DNA from: Helicobacter mehlei
Lineage (GTDB): Bacteria; Campylobacterota; Campylobacteria; Campylobacterales; Helicobacteraceae
Reading direction: 5' to 3'
DNA: 44,119 nt
Assembly: GCF_003660265.1 (NCBI RefSeq)
Contig: NZ_QXQP01000015.1
Location: 1 to 44,119 of the forward strand
Shown: one piece after another, positions 1 to 7,945 of the stretch
Position numbering within the stretch: the stretch's first letter is position 1
How the letters are laid out: each line of letters opens with the position of its first letter
The notes under the pieces: model-generated
Seen by the model: the letters and a program-made list of their open reading frames with translations, nothing else
What the model was told of the DNA's origin: nothing
Databases searched by the model: none
Made by a program: the position numbers and the translations under genes

Positions 1-1
1 A

Positions 2-376
2 CCCCCCCCACCAAGCCCGGCTACATCGCCCACAACTAAGCCCACCCCAACACCTCCCCCAAGTCCCCAAAAAGAAAAGGCAAGCACTCCAGAACCCCAA
101 GATGACAGCATTGTGATCACCCCTAAAGAGGAAGTGTGGATGGAACGTATTGACCTAGACACCCATTACAAGACCCAAGCGATCATCAAAGAAACCTACA
201 CCTTTGAAACCCATGGGCATAAATGGCTCATAGCCTTTGGGCATGGCAATTTATCTATTAAAGCCAATGGGGAAGATTTGGATTCTAGTCGGGATCGCCC
301 CTTGCGCTTTTTATACACCCCTAAAAATGGACTCACCCGCATTAGCCTTTCAACTTATAGAAAACGGAGCCCCTAG
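2..376 (+). CDS. C-terminal part of a proline-rich protein (5' end outside window)
   Basis: The frame is open from the first bases of the window, so the gene starts upstream. The visible part begins with a linker of about 25 residues rich in Pro, Thr and Ser, which includes a run of eight C. It is followed by a domain of about 80 residues starting near VWMERIDLDTHYKTQ and including AFGHGNLSIKANGEDL. The order charged tail, Pro-rich linker and small beta-rich domain recalls the periplasmic C-terminal domain of RodZ-like proteins (DUF4115). That is only a resemblance by eye. The stop codon abuts the TTG start of the next gene, so the two are probably co-transcribed. The function is not established. 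Confidence 0.6.
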   Translation, partial: PPPPSPATSPTTKPTPTPPPSPQKEKASTPEPQDDSIVITPKEEVWMERIDLDTHYKTQAIIKETYTFETHGHKWLIAFGHGNLSIKANGEDLDSSRDRPLRFLYTPKNGLTRISLSTYRKRSP

Positions 377-1207
377 TTGAACCCTTTAAAATACCTCATC
401 CTCTCCATCAGCACCACAAGCCTTCTTTTTGGGGGTGCGCTAGAGGATAAGATTCAAAATCTCATTGGCGATCGCTTTTATTTGACTAACCGTAATTTTA
501 TCGATCGGGTTTTTAGTAACCCCAATAGTTTTTACGACCAGCAAGGTAATTTGCAGGTGAGAAAAGTGTTGCAAACGCTCAAGGCCAATGGCCTCTTGCC
601 CCTCAAATTCAAACAACCCGGGACCTTACGCGTGAGTTTTGAAGCCCAAAGCTCCCCCCTCTTGCTTTTAAAGACCATCCAAAGCGTGCTGTCTTTAATG
701 GGCTATTCTTATGTGATGGTGCTAGAGATGGAGCACAAACAAGATTGGAGCAAGGCTACCTTTGGCTTTAGCACCGAATACGCCCTAGACCCCACGCTTT
801 TAGGCGAGTTATTTGCCAAAAAGGGCTTTGATTTTAGCGATGTCAAACGCGATGATTTGCAAAATTGGCATTATGCCTTCCAAGTACGCACTCCCAAACT
901 GGCTAACGCCATCTCCATTATCCCCACGGGGCATTTTAGAACCCTCAAAGAAATTAGCGGAGAGTATTGGCTAGATATGGCCTATAGTGGCAAGTTAAGC
1001 ATCATTGCTAACCCCGATTGGCAACCCCAAATTAGCTTTTTTGATTCTTCTTTGCGCATGCGCGACTTTATTTACGAGAAAAACCCCACCTCTAAAATCA
1101 GTGTCTCCATCCCCAGTGAAGTCCGCTTTATTAAGATCAGCGACATGCAAAACCCCATTGTCCTTAAAGGGGGAATCAAGGTTTTACTAGAAGCCTCTAG
1201 GCATTAA
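377..1207 (+). CDS. Secreted protein of unknown function
   Basis: 276 residues from a TTG start that directly follows the stop of the upstream gene, which suggests translational coupling. Residues 1-21 form a short signal peptide (Leu/Ile/Ser core ending in LFGGA), so the product is probably periplasmic or outer-membrane associated. The rest is mixed alpha/beta without a motif I recognise and has no later transmembrane segment. The last codons overlap the end of trpB, which comes from the opposite strand. I do not recognise the family, and the context (after a possible RodZ-like domain) suggests an envelope role only by inference. Confidence 0.65.
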   Translation: MNPLKYLILSISTTSLLFGGALEDKIQNLIGDRFYLTNRNFIDRVFSNPNSFYDQQGNLQVRKVLQTLKANGLLPLKFKQPGTLRVSFEAQSSPLLLLKTIQSVLSLMGYSYVMVLEMEHKQDWSKATFGFSTEYALDPTLLGELFAKKGFDFSDVKRDDLQNWHYAFQVRTPKLANAISIIPTGHFRTLKEISGEYWLDMAYSGKLSIIANPDWQPQISFFDSSLRMRDFIYEKNPTSKISVSIPSEVRFIKISDMQNPIVLKGGIKVLLEASRH

Positions 1208-2463
1208 GAATTTAATTTTTCTCTTAACTCTAAAGTCTCATGCTCTAAAAATTCCAGCCATCTCTGTGGGTGGGCATGTTTGGCAGTGATAAAAATATCC
1301 TTATCCCCACGCCCAGAAACATGTGCGATGATCTTTTTATTTTTAACACTCTTGCTCAACTCTAACACTCCCGCTAGGGCATGGCTGGATTCTAAAGCTG
1401 CAATGATGCCCTCATGTTTGGCAAAGAATTGCAGGGCGTGCAAAGCCTCTTCGTCTCTAGCACTCAAACAATGCAAACGCCCGATATTTTCCAAATGCGC
1501 AATTTGTGGGCCAATCCCCACATAATCCAACCCCGCACTGATCGAATGGGTTTTAGCCAAGTTGCCTTGATCATCTTGGATAAAAATACTCTGGAATCCA
1601 TGTGCGATCGCCATTTTCTTACCCGGGCGCATACGCGTGGCGTGTTCGCCTAAATTAGTCCCCCTGCCCCCGCCCTCTATGCCATAAAGGGCGCACCCCC
1701 AATCCTCCAGAAAGGCACTAAAAAAACCCATCGCATTGCTCCCCCCACCAATGCATGCCACCAACATATCGGGCAAGCCCTCAAAATAACCCTTGATCTG
1801 CTCTTTTAGCTCTTTGCCAATCACGCTTTGTAAATCCCGCACCAAATCCGGATAGGGGTAGGGTCCCACAGCCGAACCCAGCACATAATGCGTGCTAGCG
1901 ACCTGCTCACTCCATGCCCTTAGTGCCTCATCTACAGCATCTTTTAAGCCCTGATCGCCTTTCTCAACTGCATGTACATGCGCGCCTAAAAGTTCCATGT
2001 TAAACACATTGGGGCGTTGCCGTCTAACATCTTTGGCCCCCATGTAAATATGGCACTCTAAGCCCAATTTAGCACACGCGCTTGCAGTGGCTAGACCATG
2101 TTGGCCCGCCCCGGTTTCAGCGATGGCTTTTGTTTTACCCATCATCTTAGCCAATAAGACCTGCCCCAAGGCGTTGTTAATTTTATGCGCCCCGGTATTA
2201 GCTAGACCCTCAAATTTTAAATAAATTTCATTGCCCAAGATCGCCGAAGCGTTTTTAGCAAAGATCAAGGGCGTTGGGCGGCCAATAAAATGCGTGCATA
2301 AGTCTTTAAAGGTGTTTTGGAATTGGGGTGTTGGCAAGATATTTTCATAGGCCTTAGCCAACTCCAATAGGGCATCTTTGAGATTTTCGGGCACAAACAT
2401 GCCCCCAAAATGCTCCCCAAAAAACATATTTTGGGATTTGAGAAACAGACTAGGTTTAGACAT
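1204..2463 (-). CDS. trpB: Tryptophan synthase beta subunit
   Basis: 419 residues, close to the usual length (about 400). It joins indole and serine to give tryptophan with PLP. The PLP lysine is Lys94 in NTGAHKINNALGQ, the catalytic Glu is in AETGAGQHG (residues 115-123), and the PLP-phosphate loop GGGSNAMG lies at 239-246. The start ATG has an AGAGGT ribosome site just upstream. The gene follows speA by 18 nt and is probably in the same transcript. No trpA or other trp gene is next to it. In H. pylori trpB sits in a trp operon, so this copy is either relocated or a second copy. An intact substrate channel partner (TrpA) would have to be encoded elsewhere. Confidence 0.96.
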   Translation of the reverse strand: MSKPSLFLKSQNMFFGEHFGGMFVPENLKDALLELAKAYENILPTPQFQNTFKDLCTHFIGRPTPLIFAKNASAILGNEIYLKFEGLANTGAHKINNALGQVLLAKMMGKTKAIAETGAGQHGLATASACAKLGLECHIYMGAKDVRRQRPNVFNMELLGAHVHAVEKGDQGLKDAVDEALRAWSEQVASTHYVLGSAVGPYPYPDLVRDLQSVIGKELKEQIKGYFEGLPDMLVACIGGGSNAMGFFSAFLEDWGCALYGIEGGGRGTNLGEHATRMRPGKKMAIAHGFQSIFIQDDQGNLAKTHSISAGLDYVGIGPQIAHLENIGRLHCLSARDEEALHALQFFAKHEGIIAALESSHALAGVLELSKSVKNKKIIAHVSGRGDKDIFITAKHAHPQRWLEFLEHETLELREKLNS

Positions 2464-2481
2464 ACAGACCTCTTTTTTGTT

Positions 2482-4359
2482 TTATAATTCTTGCAAGGCC
2501 AGAGTGCGCAAATACCCATTTTCACTCAGCATCACATACAAACGCCCCAAGACCTCCTTTTTCTCCTCGCTATCCAAAAGCGCACTCTCCTCGATCTTTT
2601 GTTTCAAAATGCGCTCCATCTCTTTGGTGTCATACTCCAAATCCTCTAGGGCATCTAAAATCGTTTGGGCTTCCAAAATATGGCTGATTGAAAAGGGCTC
2701 AGGCGCGCCTACAGCATGCACATGCACGCAACACTCAGTAGGGTGGGTGAAAAGATTATGGTGCATGCCCAAAACCTCTTGATAAGCCCCCACCAAGAAA
2801 AACCCTAAAAAATACTCCTCTTGACGCACATCCACTTCGTGCAAGAACAAGGGCTTATTTTTATTAAAGCTAATCTCCCCATCGCTATCACAAGTAATAT
2901 CCCACAAACTCGCACTCCTAGTGGGCTCTTGATCTAATTTGTGTAAGGGCATGACTGGGAAGTTCTGCCTCAAGCCCCAATAATCCGGCAAGCTTTGGAA
3001 AAAAGAGCAATTCAACAAATAGCGTTCTTGCACCTGTTCTTGAATGCGGATAATGTCGCTGTGATCTTTGTGCCTAAAAAACCCAATGGCTTTTTTGATG
3101 ATCAAATGCCCTAAAACCTCCGCATTGCTGCGATCTTGCAAATCAATGTAGCCTAAATCAAAGAGGGTAAAAAGGGATTCCATGTGATCCAAGCTGTCAT
3201 GCAAATATTCAATGGCGTTTTTGGCGTTGATATTGTGGTAGAGATCCTCCATTTCAGCTACTAGGGGCGGGTTAGTCTCCTTAAGACGCAGAATGCTTTC
3301 ATCATAATCTTGAGAGAACAACTCCAACACGGGAGCGACCAAGACCGCATGGCTAGCACTGATAAAACGCCCCGATTCGATGAAAATATTAGGCTCTAGC
3401 TCCTTCTTATTTTTCACAATCTCTTTGAGCAAAAAGACCACATCGCCGGCAAACTCCTCTAGGGTGTAATTGCGCTCGCATTGGTGTTTGTGCTGGGAGT
3501 ATTCAATGGCTAGTCCCCCGCCAATATTCACACTCTTAAGATTAAACGCCCCCATTTTGCGCAACTCAGCATAAATATTCCCCGCCTCTTTGAGTGCCTT
3601 TTTTAAGGGCGTGATGTCGCTAATTTGGCTACCAATGTGGAAATGAATCATGCTCAGTTGCCCTAATAGGGCGTGTTCTTCTAACAAACGCATCGCCTCC
3701 AGTAATTCCGTGCTGGCTAGCCCAAACTTGGCGTGAATCCCCGTGCTCTTAGCCCAAATCCCCACCCCTGAGCTGTGCAAGCGCACGCGAATCCCGATTT
3801 TGGGGCAGAGTTTGGCATTCTCCCCTGTGGTGTTATTCTCTAATGCCACTTCTAAGATACTCTTAAGTTCGCTTAGTCCCTCTATGGTCAGCGTAATATC
3901 TGCCCCCATGCTAGAGGCAATAAAACCCAGCTCAATCATTTCCTTGTCTTTAAACCCATTCACCGTGATGGGCGCGCCCTCTTGGATATAACTCATCGCC
4001 AAAATTAATTCGGCTTTGCTCCCGGCCTCTAAACCATAATGCCCTTTAAACGCCTTAGAGATCTCCACTAGGGGCAAAACAAAATGGGGCATGTGATTGA
4101 CCTTCAAGGGGAAGACCGCTTTAAACGCCCCGCTGTAGTGGTATTGGCTAATGGCATTAGAAAACATGTTAAAGAGTTCTTTGACTTGTTTTTCAATCAA
4201 ATGGGGGAAACGCAAGAGCAAGGGACCTTTAAAGCCCTGTTCGCGTAACTCCATCACAATCTCCATTAAGCTAGGCTTGCTCCCCACATTGAGTTTAACC
4301 AACCCCCCCTCAATCACAAAATCCTCTCTACCCCAATATTCTAAGCCATAAGTTTGCAT
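2482..4359 (-). CDS. speA: Biosynthetic arginine decarboxylase
   Basis: 625 residues, the usual size for SpeA. It converts arginine to agmatine and CO2 with PLP, the first step of polyamine synthesis from arginine. The PLP lysine lies in FPLKVNHMPH near residue 105. Typical fold III decarboxylase motifs follow: IHFHIGSQISD, VNIGGGLAIEYS, and a C-terminal HVHAVGAPEPF segment. The ATG start has AAGGGA upstream and an extended -10 element (TGTTATACT on the minus strand, about 4379-4387). The promoter region is shared back to back with selA in 61 nt. trpB follows 18 nt downstream. Confidence 0.95.
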   Translation of the reverse strand: MQTYGLEYWGREDFVIEGGLVKLNVGSKPSLMEIVMELREQGFKGPLLLRFPHLIEKQVKELFNMFSNAISQYHYSGAFKAVFPLKVNHMPHFVLPLVEISKAFKGHYGLEAGSKAELILAMSYIQEGAPITVNGFKDKEMIELGFIASSMGADITLTIEGLSELKSILEVALENNTTGENAKLCPKIGIRVRLHSSGVGIWAKSTGIHAKFGLASTELLEAMRLLEEHALLGQLSMIHFHIGSQISDITPLKKALKEAGNIYAELRKMGAFNLKSVNIGGGLAIEYSQHKHQCERNYTLEEFAGDVVFLLKEIVKNKKELEPNIFIESGRFISASHAVLVAPVLELFSQDYDESILRLKETNPPLVAEMEDLYHNINAKNAIEYLHDSLDHMESLFTLFDLGYIDLQDRSNAEVLGHLIIKKAIGFFRHKDHSDIIRIQEQVQERYLLNCSFFQSLPDYWGLRQNFPVMPLHKLDQEPTRSASLWDITCDSDGEISFNKNKPLFLHEVDVRQEEYFLGFFLVGAYQEVLGMHHNLFTHPTECCVHVHAVGAPEPFSISHILEAQTILDALEDLEYDTKEMERILKQKIEESALLDSEEKKEVLGRLYVMLSENGYLRTLALQEL

Positions 4360-4405
4360 GCCATCCCTTTAAAAGTGGCAGTATAACAAAAAAAGCCTCT
4401 TTGTG

Positions 4406-4414
4406 TGCTAGAAT
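4406..4414 (+). promoter_or_regulatory. Extended -10 promoter of selA
   Basis: TGCTAGAAT. The -10 hexamer ends at 4414, seven bases before the selA ATG at 4421, so transcription should start at or next to the start codon. No Shine-Dalgarno sequence lies between. Confidence 0.6.
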
Positions 4415-4420
4415 CACCCC

Positions 4421-5725
4421 ATGAAAGCACCCAAACACCCCCCTGCTATGCACACGTTGTTAAATGCCCCTTGTTTTGTAGGTTGCAATCGCGCGATCTT
4501 AAAGGCTTTGGCTAATGCATTATTAGAGGAATGCCGGCAAAATCAATGTGGCTATGAAAACCTAGCCCAGTGGTGCGGTGCGCTCCAAGCGCGCTATGAG
4601 GCTCTATTAGCTCCCCCCTTTAAGAAGGTTTATAACGCCACAGGGGTGTTGCTCTCCACCAATTTAGGGCGCGCGCCTTTGGAGAGTGGCGCGCTTAGAG
4701 AATTGGAAATTTTAAGCGGTTATGTGGATTTAGAGGTGGATTTAGAACGGGCTATGCGTTTTGAGCGCGCTTTTCAGGCGCAAAATCTCTTAAAGGCACT
4801 TTTCAACGCCCCGGACGCGCTCATTCTGAACAACAACGCGAGCGCGCTGGTGTTAGTGGCGAGCGTATTTGCCCCTAAATCTAAGCGCAAACAAACCTTG
4901 CTTTCTTATGGGCAGTTGGTCGAAATTGGGGGGGGTTTTCGCGCCCATGAACTCTTGGAGAGTGTAACCCACCTTAAGTTAGTGGGGAGCACCAATAAAA
5001 CCTATTTGCGCGATTATAAGAATGCTTGCAGCGATGCCAGCGCGCTACTTGCTAGCGTGCATTGGAGCAATTTTTCCATGCAAGGGTTTGTGGCTAGCGT
5101 GCCCTCTAAATCTCTTTTTGCTCTAGCCCAAGAAAAGGGTCTTGTCCTTTATGAGGATTTGGGGAGTGTGCAAAGTTTGGAACACACTAAAAAAGCCCTT
5201 AAAAACGCGCATCTTTTGAGCTTTAGCGCGGATAAATTGCTAGGGAGCGTGCAAGCCGGGATTGTGCTAGGGGAGAGGGAGCATATAGAAGCCATGCGCG
5301 CACACCCGCTTTATCGCGCCTTTAGGGTGGATAAGATCACGCTTTTTTTACTCACCAAAAGCCTACAAGGCTATTTACAAGGGCAAAAAACCCCTTTGCA
5401 AGCTTTTTTAGAGCAAGATAAGGATGTTTTGCTCAATAAAGCTTTGAAATTGCACCGCGCTTTAAGCCAGATAGCCGGCTTAAAAGCCTTTGTGATCCCC
5501 ACTCAGGCGCGTATAGGCGGGGGCGTGCAGATGGAGGATTTAGAGAGTTTTGGGGTGCAAATACAGGCTAATATAGATTCTAAAGCCCTCTACCATGCCC
5601 TCTATAAAAGGGGCGTGGCTGGAGTGGTGCGCTCTGATTGCGTGGTGCTCGATGTTTGCGCACTTTTTGAAAAGGATTTTTTTGCCATCACACACTTTGT
5701 GCAAGAGATTTTAAAAAGCCCCTAA
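4421..5725 (+). CDS. selA: L-seryl-tRNA(Sec) selenium transferase (SelA family)
   Basis: 434 residues, a little shorter than E. coli SelA (463). SelA turns Ser-tRNA(Sec) into Sec-tRNA(Sec) using selenophosphate and PLP. Seen here are YNATGVLLSTNLGRAPL (residues 71-87), NNNASA near 137-142, and the PLP lysine Lys272 in SADKLLGSVQAG. The -10 element ends seven bases upstream and there is no ribosome site, so the mRNA is probably leaderless. No selB, selC or selD is in the window. H. pylori is known to carry an orphan SelA homologue not tied to selenocysteine, so the role here may also be a different PLP reaction. The family call is firm and the substrate is not. Confidence 0.88.
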   Translation: MKAPKHPPAMHTLLNAPCFVGCNRAILKALANALLEECRQNQCGYENLAQWCGALQARYEALLAPPFKKVYNATGVLLSTNLGRAPLESGALRELEILSGYVDLEVDLERAMRFERAFQAQNLLKALFNAPDALILNNNASALVLVASVFAPKSKRKQTLLSYGQLVEIGGGFRAHELLESVTHLKLVGSTNKTYLRDYKNACSDASALLASVHWSNFSMQGFVASVPSKSLFALAQEKGLVLYEDLGSVQSLEHTKKALKNAHLLSFSADKLLGSVQAGIVLGEREHIEAMRAHPLYRAFRVDKITLFLLTKSLQGYLQGQKTPLQAFLEQDKDVLLNKALKLHRALSQIAGLKAFVIPTQARIGGGVQMEDLESFGVQIQANIDSKALYHALYKRGVAGVVRSDCVVLDVCALFEKDFFAITHFVQEILKSP

Positions 5726-5805
5726 CCCCTTGTGGTGGATTTTGGGTGATTTGGTCATCGCTGGGGTTTTAAAAAAGGGATCGCCACTAAGACTATCATA
5801 TTTTT

Positions 5806-5814
5806 TGCTATCAT
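5806..5814 (+). promoter_or_regulatory. Extended -10 promoter of the chemoreceptor gene
   Basis: TGCTATCAT with hexamer 5809-5814. Transcription would start near 5821. This makes the in-frame ATG at 5813 unusable as a start and supports the ATG at 5843, which has GAAAGG at 5831-5836. Confidence 0.6.
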
Positions 5815-5842
5815 GGGGAAAATTTACAATGAAAGGCTTTTT

Positions 5843-7912
5843 ATGTTTGCACGCTTCAAGCACGCCTCGCTAAGGGCTAAGATCGTAGCGAGTATTGTGG
5901 CTGTTTTGGTGGTTTTGATGCTGGCGATCTTTTATTTTGTGATAAATCATGTAGAAAGTATTTTGAAAGCAGAGGCAATCAACCGCCTCCAAGCTCAGGT
6001 GCGCAATGCCGGGCAGGGCGTGCAAGATAGCATTGCACGGACTTTTATGCGTCTTGTCTCCTTGCGCGGTGTTTTAGCCAACACGATTCAAGAAGCCCCC
6101 TTTAAAAAGCAACTCTTAAGCGATTATCTGTACAACACCCGTGCGATCAACGCGCTCGCCATAGGGCTAGAACATGACCCAAATGGGGCTTTTAGGCTAG
6201 AACAGGTTAAAGTAGGCGATACTAATAGTCTGAACGGGAATGGCGAGATTGTGGAGCTAAAAGCCCCGTATTTTTATGAAAACCCGCTTTATTTGGAGAG
6301 TAAAAGGGAGAATAAAATGGTGCTGGGTAAGCCCTATGTGCGCACCATGCAAGACAAAAGCGAGATTTATGGTATCGATATAGCCTACCCCATCAAGGAT
6401 GCCCATGGGGCTTTTAGGGGGGCGGTGATCTTGTTTGTCAATATCGATCGTTTTGGACTTGTGCTCAAATCTTATGGCGTGGGGGAAACAAAATTTAACC
6501 TGATCGCCCAAGATGGGACTTTACTCTATGTTGAAAAACACCCGGAACTGCGCAACACCTCTTGGGAAAAGTTCCACAAGACTTTTTCTGATGAGGGAAT
6601 TCCCGTTATTGCAAGTGGCAAGCCCGATGTGATGATGGTGCGTTCTGCAGTGAGCGGCTTGACCTCCTATGCAGCCATCTATCCTTTTAGGGTGATCGGC
6701 AAGAGTGTTGGTGACATGCCTTGGTTTTGGGGGGTGGTTGGGGTGCGTAGCGAAAAGCGGATTTTTAGAGATGTGGATGCGATCCGCGCCACTTTGGCAA
6801 TCACCAATATTGTTGGGTTATTGGTGGTGATCGGGGTTATCTACGCGCTCATTTATACCTTAATAATCAAACGCATCGGGATTGTTTCGGATAATTTACA
6901 CAACTTCTTTAAAATCCTGCGCCGTGAGGTTTCAGCGGAGAATATCCAACTCGTGCCCGCTAGGAATTTAGACGAATTGGGGCGGATGCAAGAGAGCATT
7001 AACCAAAGCATTCAAGAAATCCAAAAAAATATCATGCAGGACAACCAAGCGGTGGAAAATAGTATCCAAGTGGCTTTAAAAGTGGAGAGTGGGGACTTTA
7101 GCCAAACCATTAGCGCAGAGCCCCATAACCCTTCTCTAGCCGCACTCAAAACCAATCTTAATAACATCATTCTTTACATGCAAAAGAGTATTGGCTTGCA
7201 CATGCAAACCCTCCACGATGCCTTTGAGCGTTACTCCCAATTTGATTTTAGAAAGGGGATTCCCCAAGCAAGCGCACAAATGGAAAAGGCCGTGGATGCG
7301 TTGGGCTTAGAAACCAGACGCATGCTCAGCACTTCGGCTGGTTTTGCCAAAGAGCTAGATGGCAAGGTCAATGCACTTAACTCTTGTGTCGATCGACTCA
7401 ATGAAATTGCGGTGCGCCAAAATAGCAGTTTGGATAAAACCATTTTGAGTATTGGGGAGATCACAGGGGGAATCACGCAAATAGCCCAACAAAGCACGCA
7501 GATGATCCAACAAGGTCAGGACATTAAAAACATCGTGGAGATCATCCGCGACATTGCTGAGCAAACTAACTTGCTGGCTTTAAATGCCGCCATAGAAGCC
7601 GCCCGTGCGGGCGAGCATGGGCGCGGGTTTGCGGTGGTGGCTGATGAGGTCAGAAAGCTAGCCGAGCGCACGCAAAAATCTTTGAGCGAGGTGGAAAGCA
7701 ATATCAATGTCTTGGTGCAAAGCATTGCAGACACTTCCGCACGCATCCAAGAACAATCTAGTGGCGTGCAGAACATTAACACCGTCCTAGAGGAGTTTAA
7801 AAAAGATACGGCCAGCTCCCTAGCCATTGCCCAAGATTCCCAAGAGGTTTCTAAGGGGATTGATGACATCTCTGCCCAGATTGTTGAGGATGTACAACGC
7901 AAGAAGTTCTAA
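5843..7912 (+). CDS. Methyl-accepting chemotaxis protein (Tlp-type chemoreceptor)
   Basis: 689 residues from the ATG at 5843, chosen because GAAAGG precedes it and the promoter lies over the earlier ATG. A first membrane helix (about 15-35) is followed by a periplasmic sensing region of about 270 residues containing [20 protein letters not shown], typical of a dCache fold. A second helix lies near 315-340, followed by a HAMP-like linker. The cytoplasmic hairpin tip is intact: [19 protein letters not shown] then [18 protein letters not shown]. It passes ligand binding to CheA/CheW. The length and sensor type are closest to Tlp receptors such as H. pylori TlpA/TlpC. The ligand cannot be read from sequence. 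It is convergent with the TonB receptor gene 33 nt away. Confidence 0.92.
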   Translation: MFARFKHASLRAKIVASIVAVLVVLMLAIFYFVINHVESILKAEAINRLQAQVRNAGQGVQDSIARTFMRLVSLRGVLANTIQEAPFKKQLLSDYLYNTRAINALAIGLEHDPNGAFRLEQVKVGDTNSLNGNGEIVELKAPYFYENPLYLESKRENKMVLGKPYVRTMQDKSEIYGIDIAYPIKDAHGAFRGAVILFVNIDRFGLVLKSYGVGETKFNLIAQDGTLLYVEKHPELRNTSWEKFHKTFSDEGIPVIASGKPDVMMVRSAVSGLTSYAAIYPFRVIGKSVGDMPWFWGVVGVRSEKRIFRDVDAIRATLAITNIVGLLVVIGVIYALIYTLIIKRIGIVSDNLHNFFKILRREVSAENIQLVPARNLDELGRMQESINQSIQEIQKNIMQDNQAVENSIQVALKVESGDFSQTISAEPHNPSLAALKTNLNNIILYMQKSIGLHMQTLHDAFERYSQFDFRKGIPQASAQMEKAVDALGLETRRMLSTSAGFAKELDGKVNALNSCVDRLNEIAVRQNSSLDKTILSIGEITGGITQIAQQSTQMIQQGQDIKNIVEIIRDIAEQTNLLALNAAIEAARAGEHGRGFAVVADEVRKLAERTQKSLSEVESNINVLVQSIADTSARIQEQSSGVQNINTVLEEFKKDTASSLAIAQDSQEVSKGIDDISAQIVEDVQRKKF

Positions 7913-7945
7913 AGAGATACCTAGCCTTTGGCGTTGGCGTTGTTT

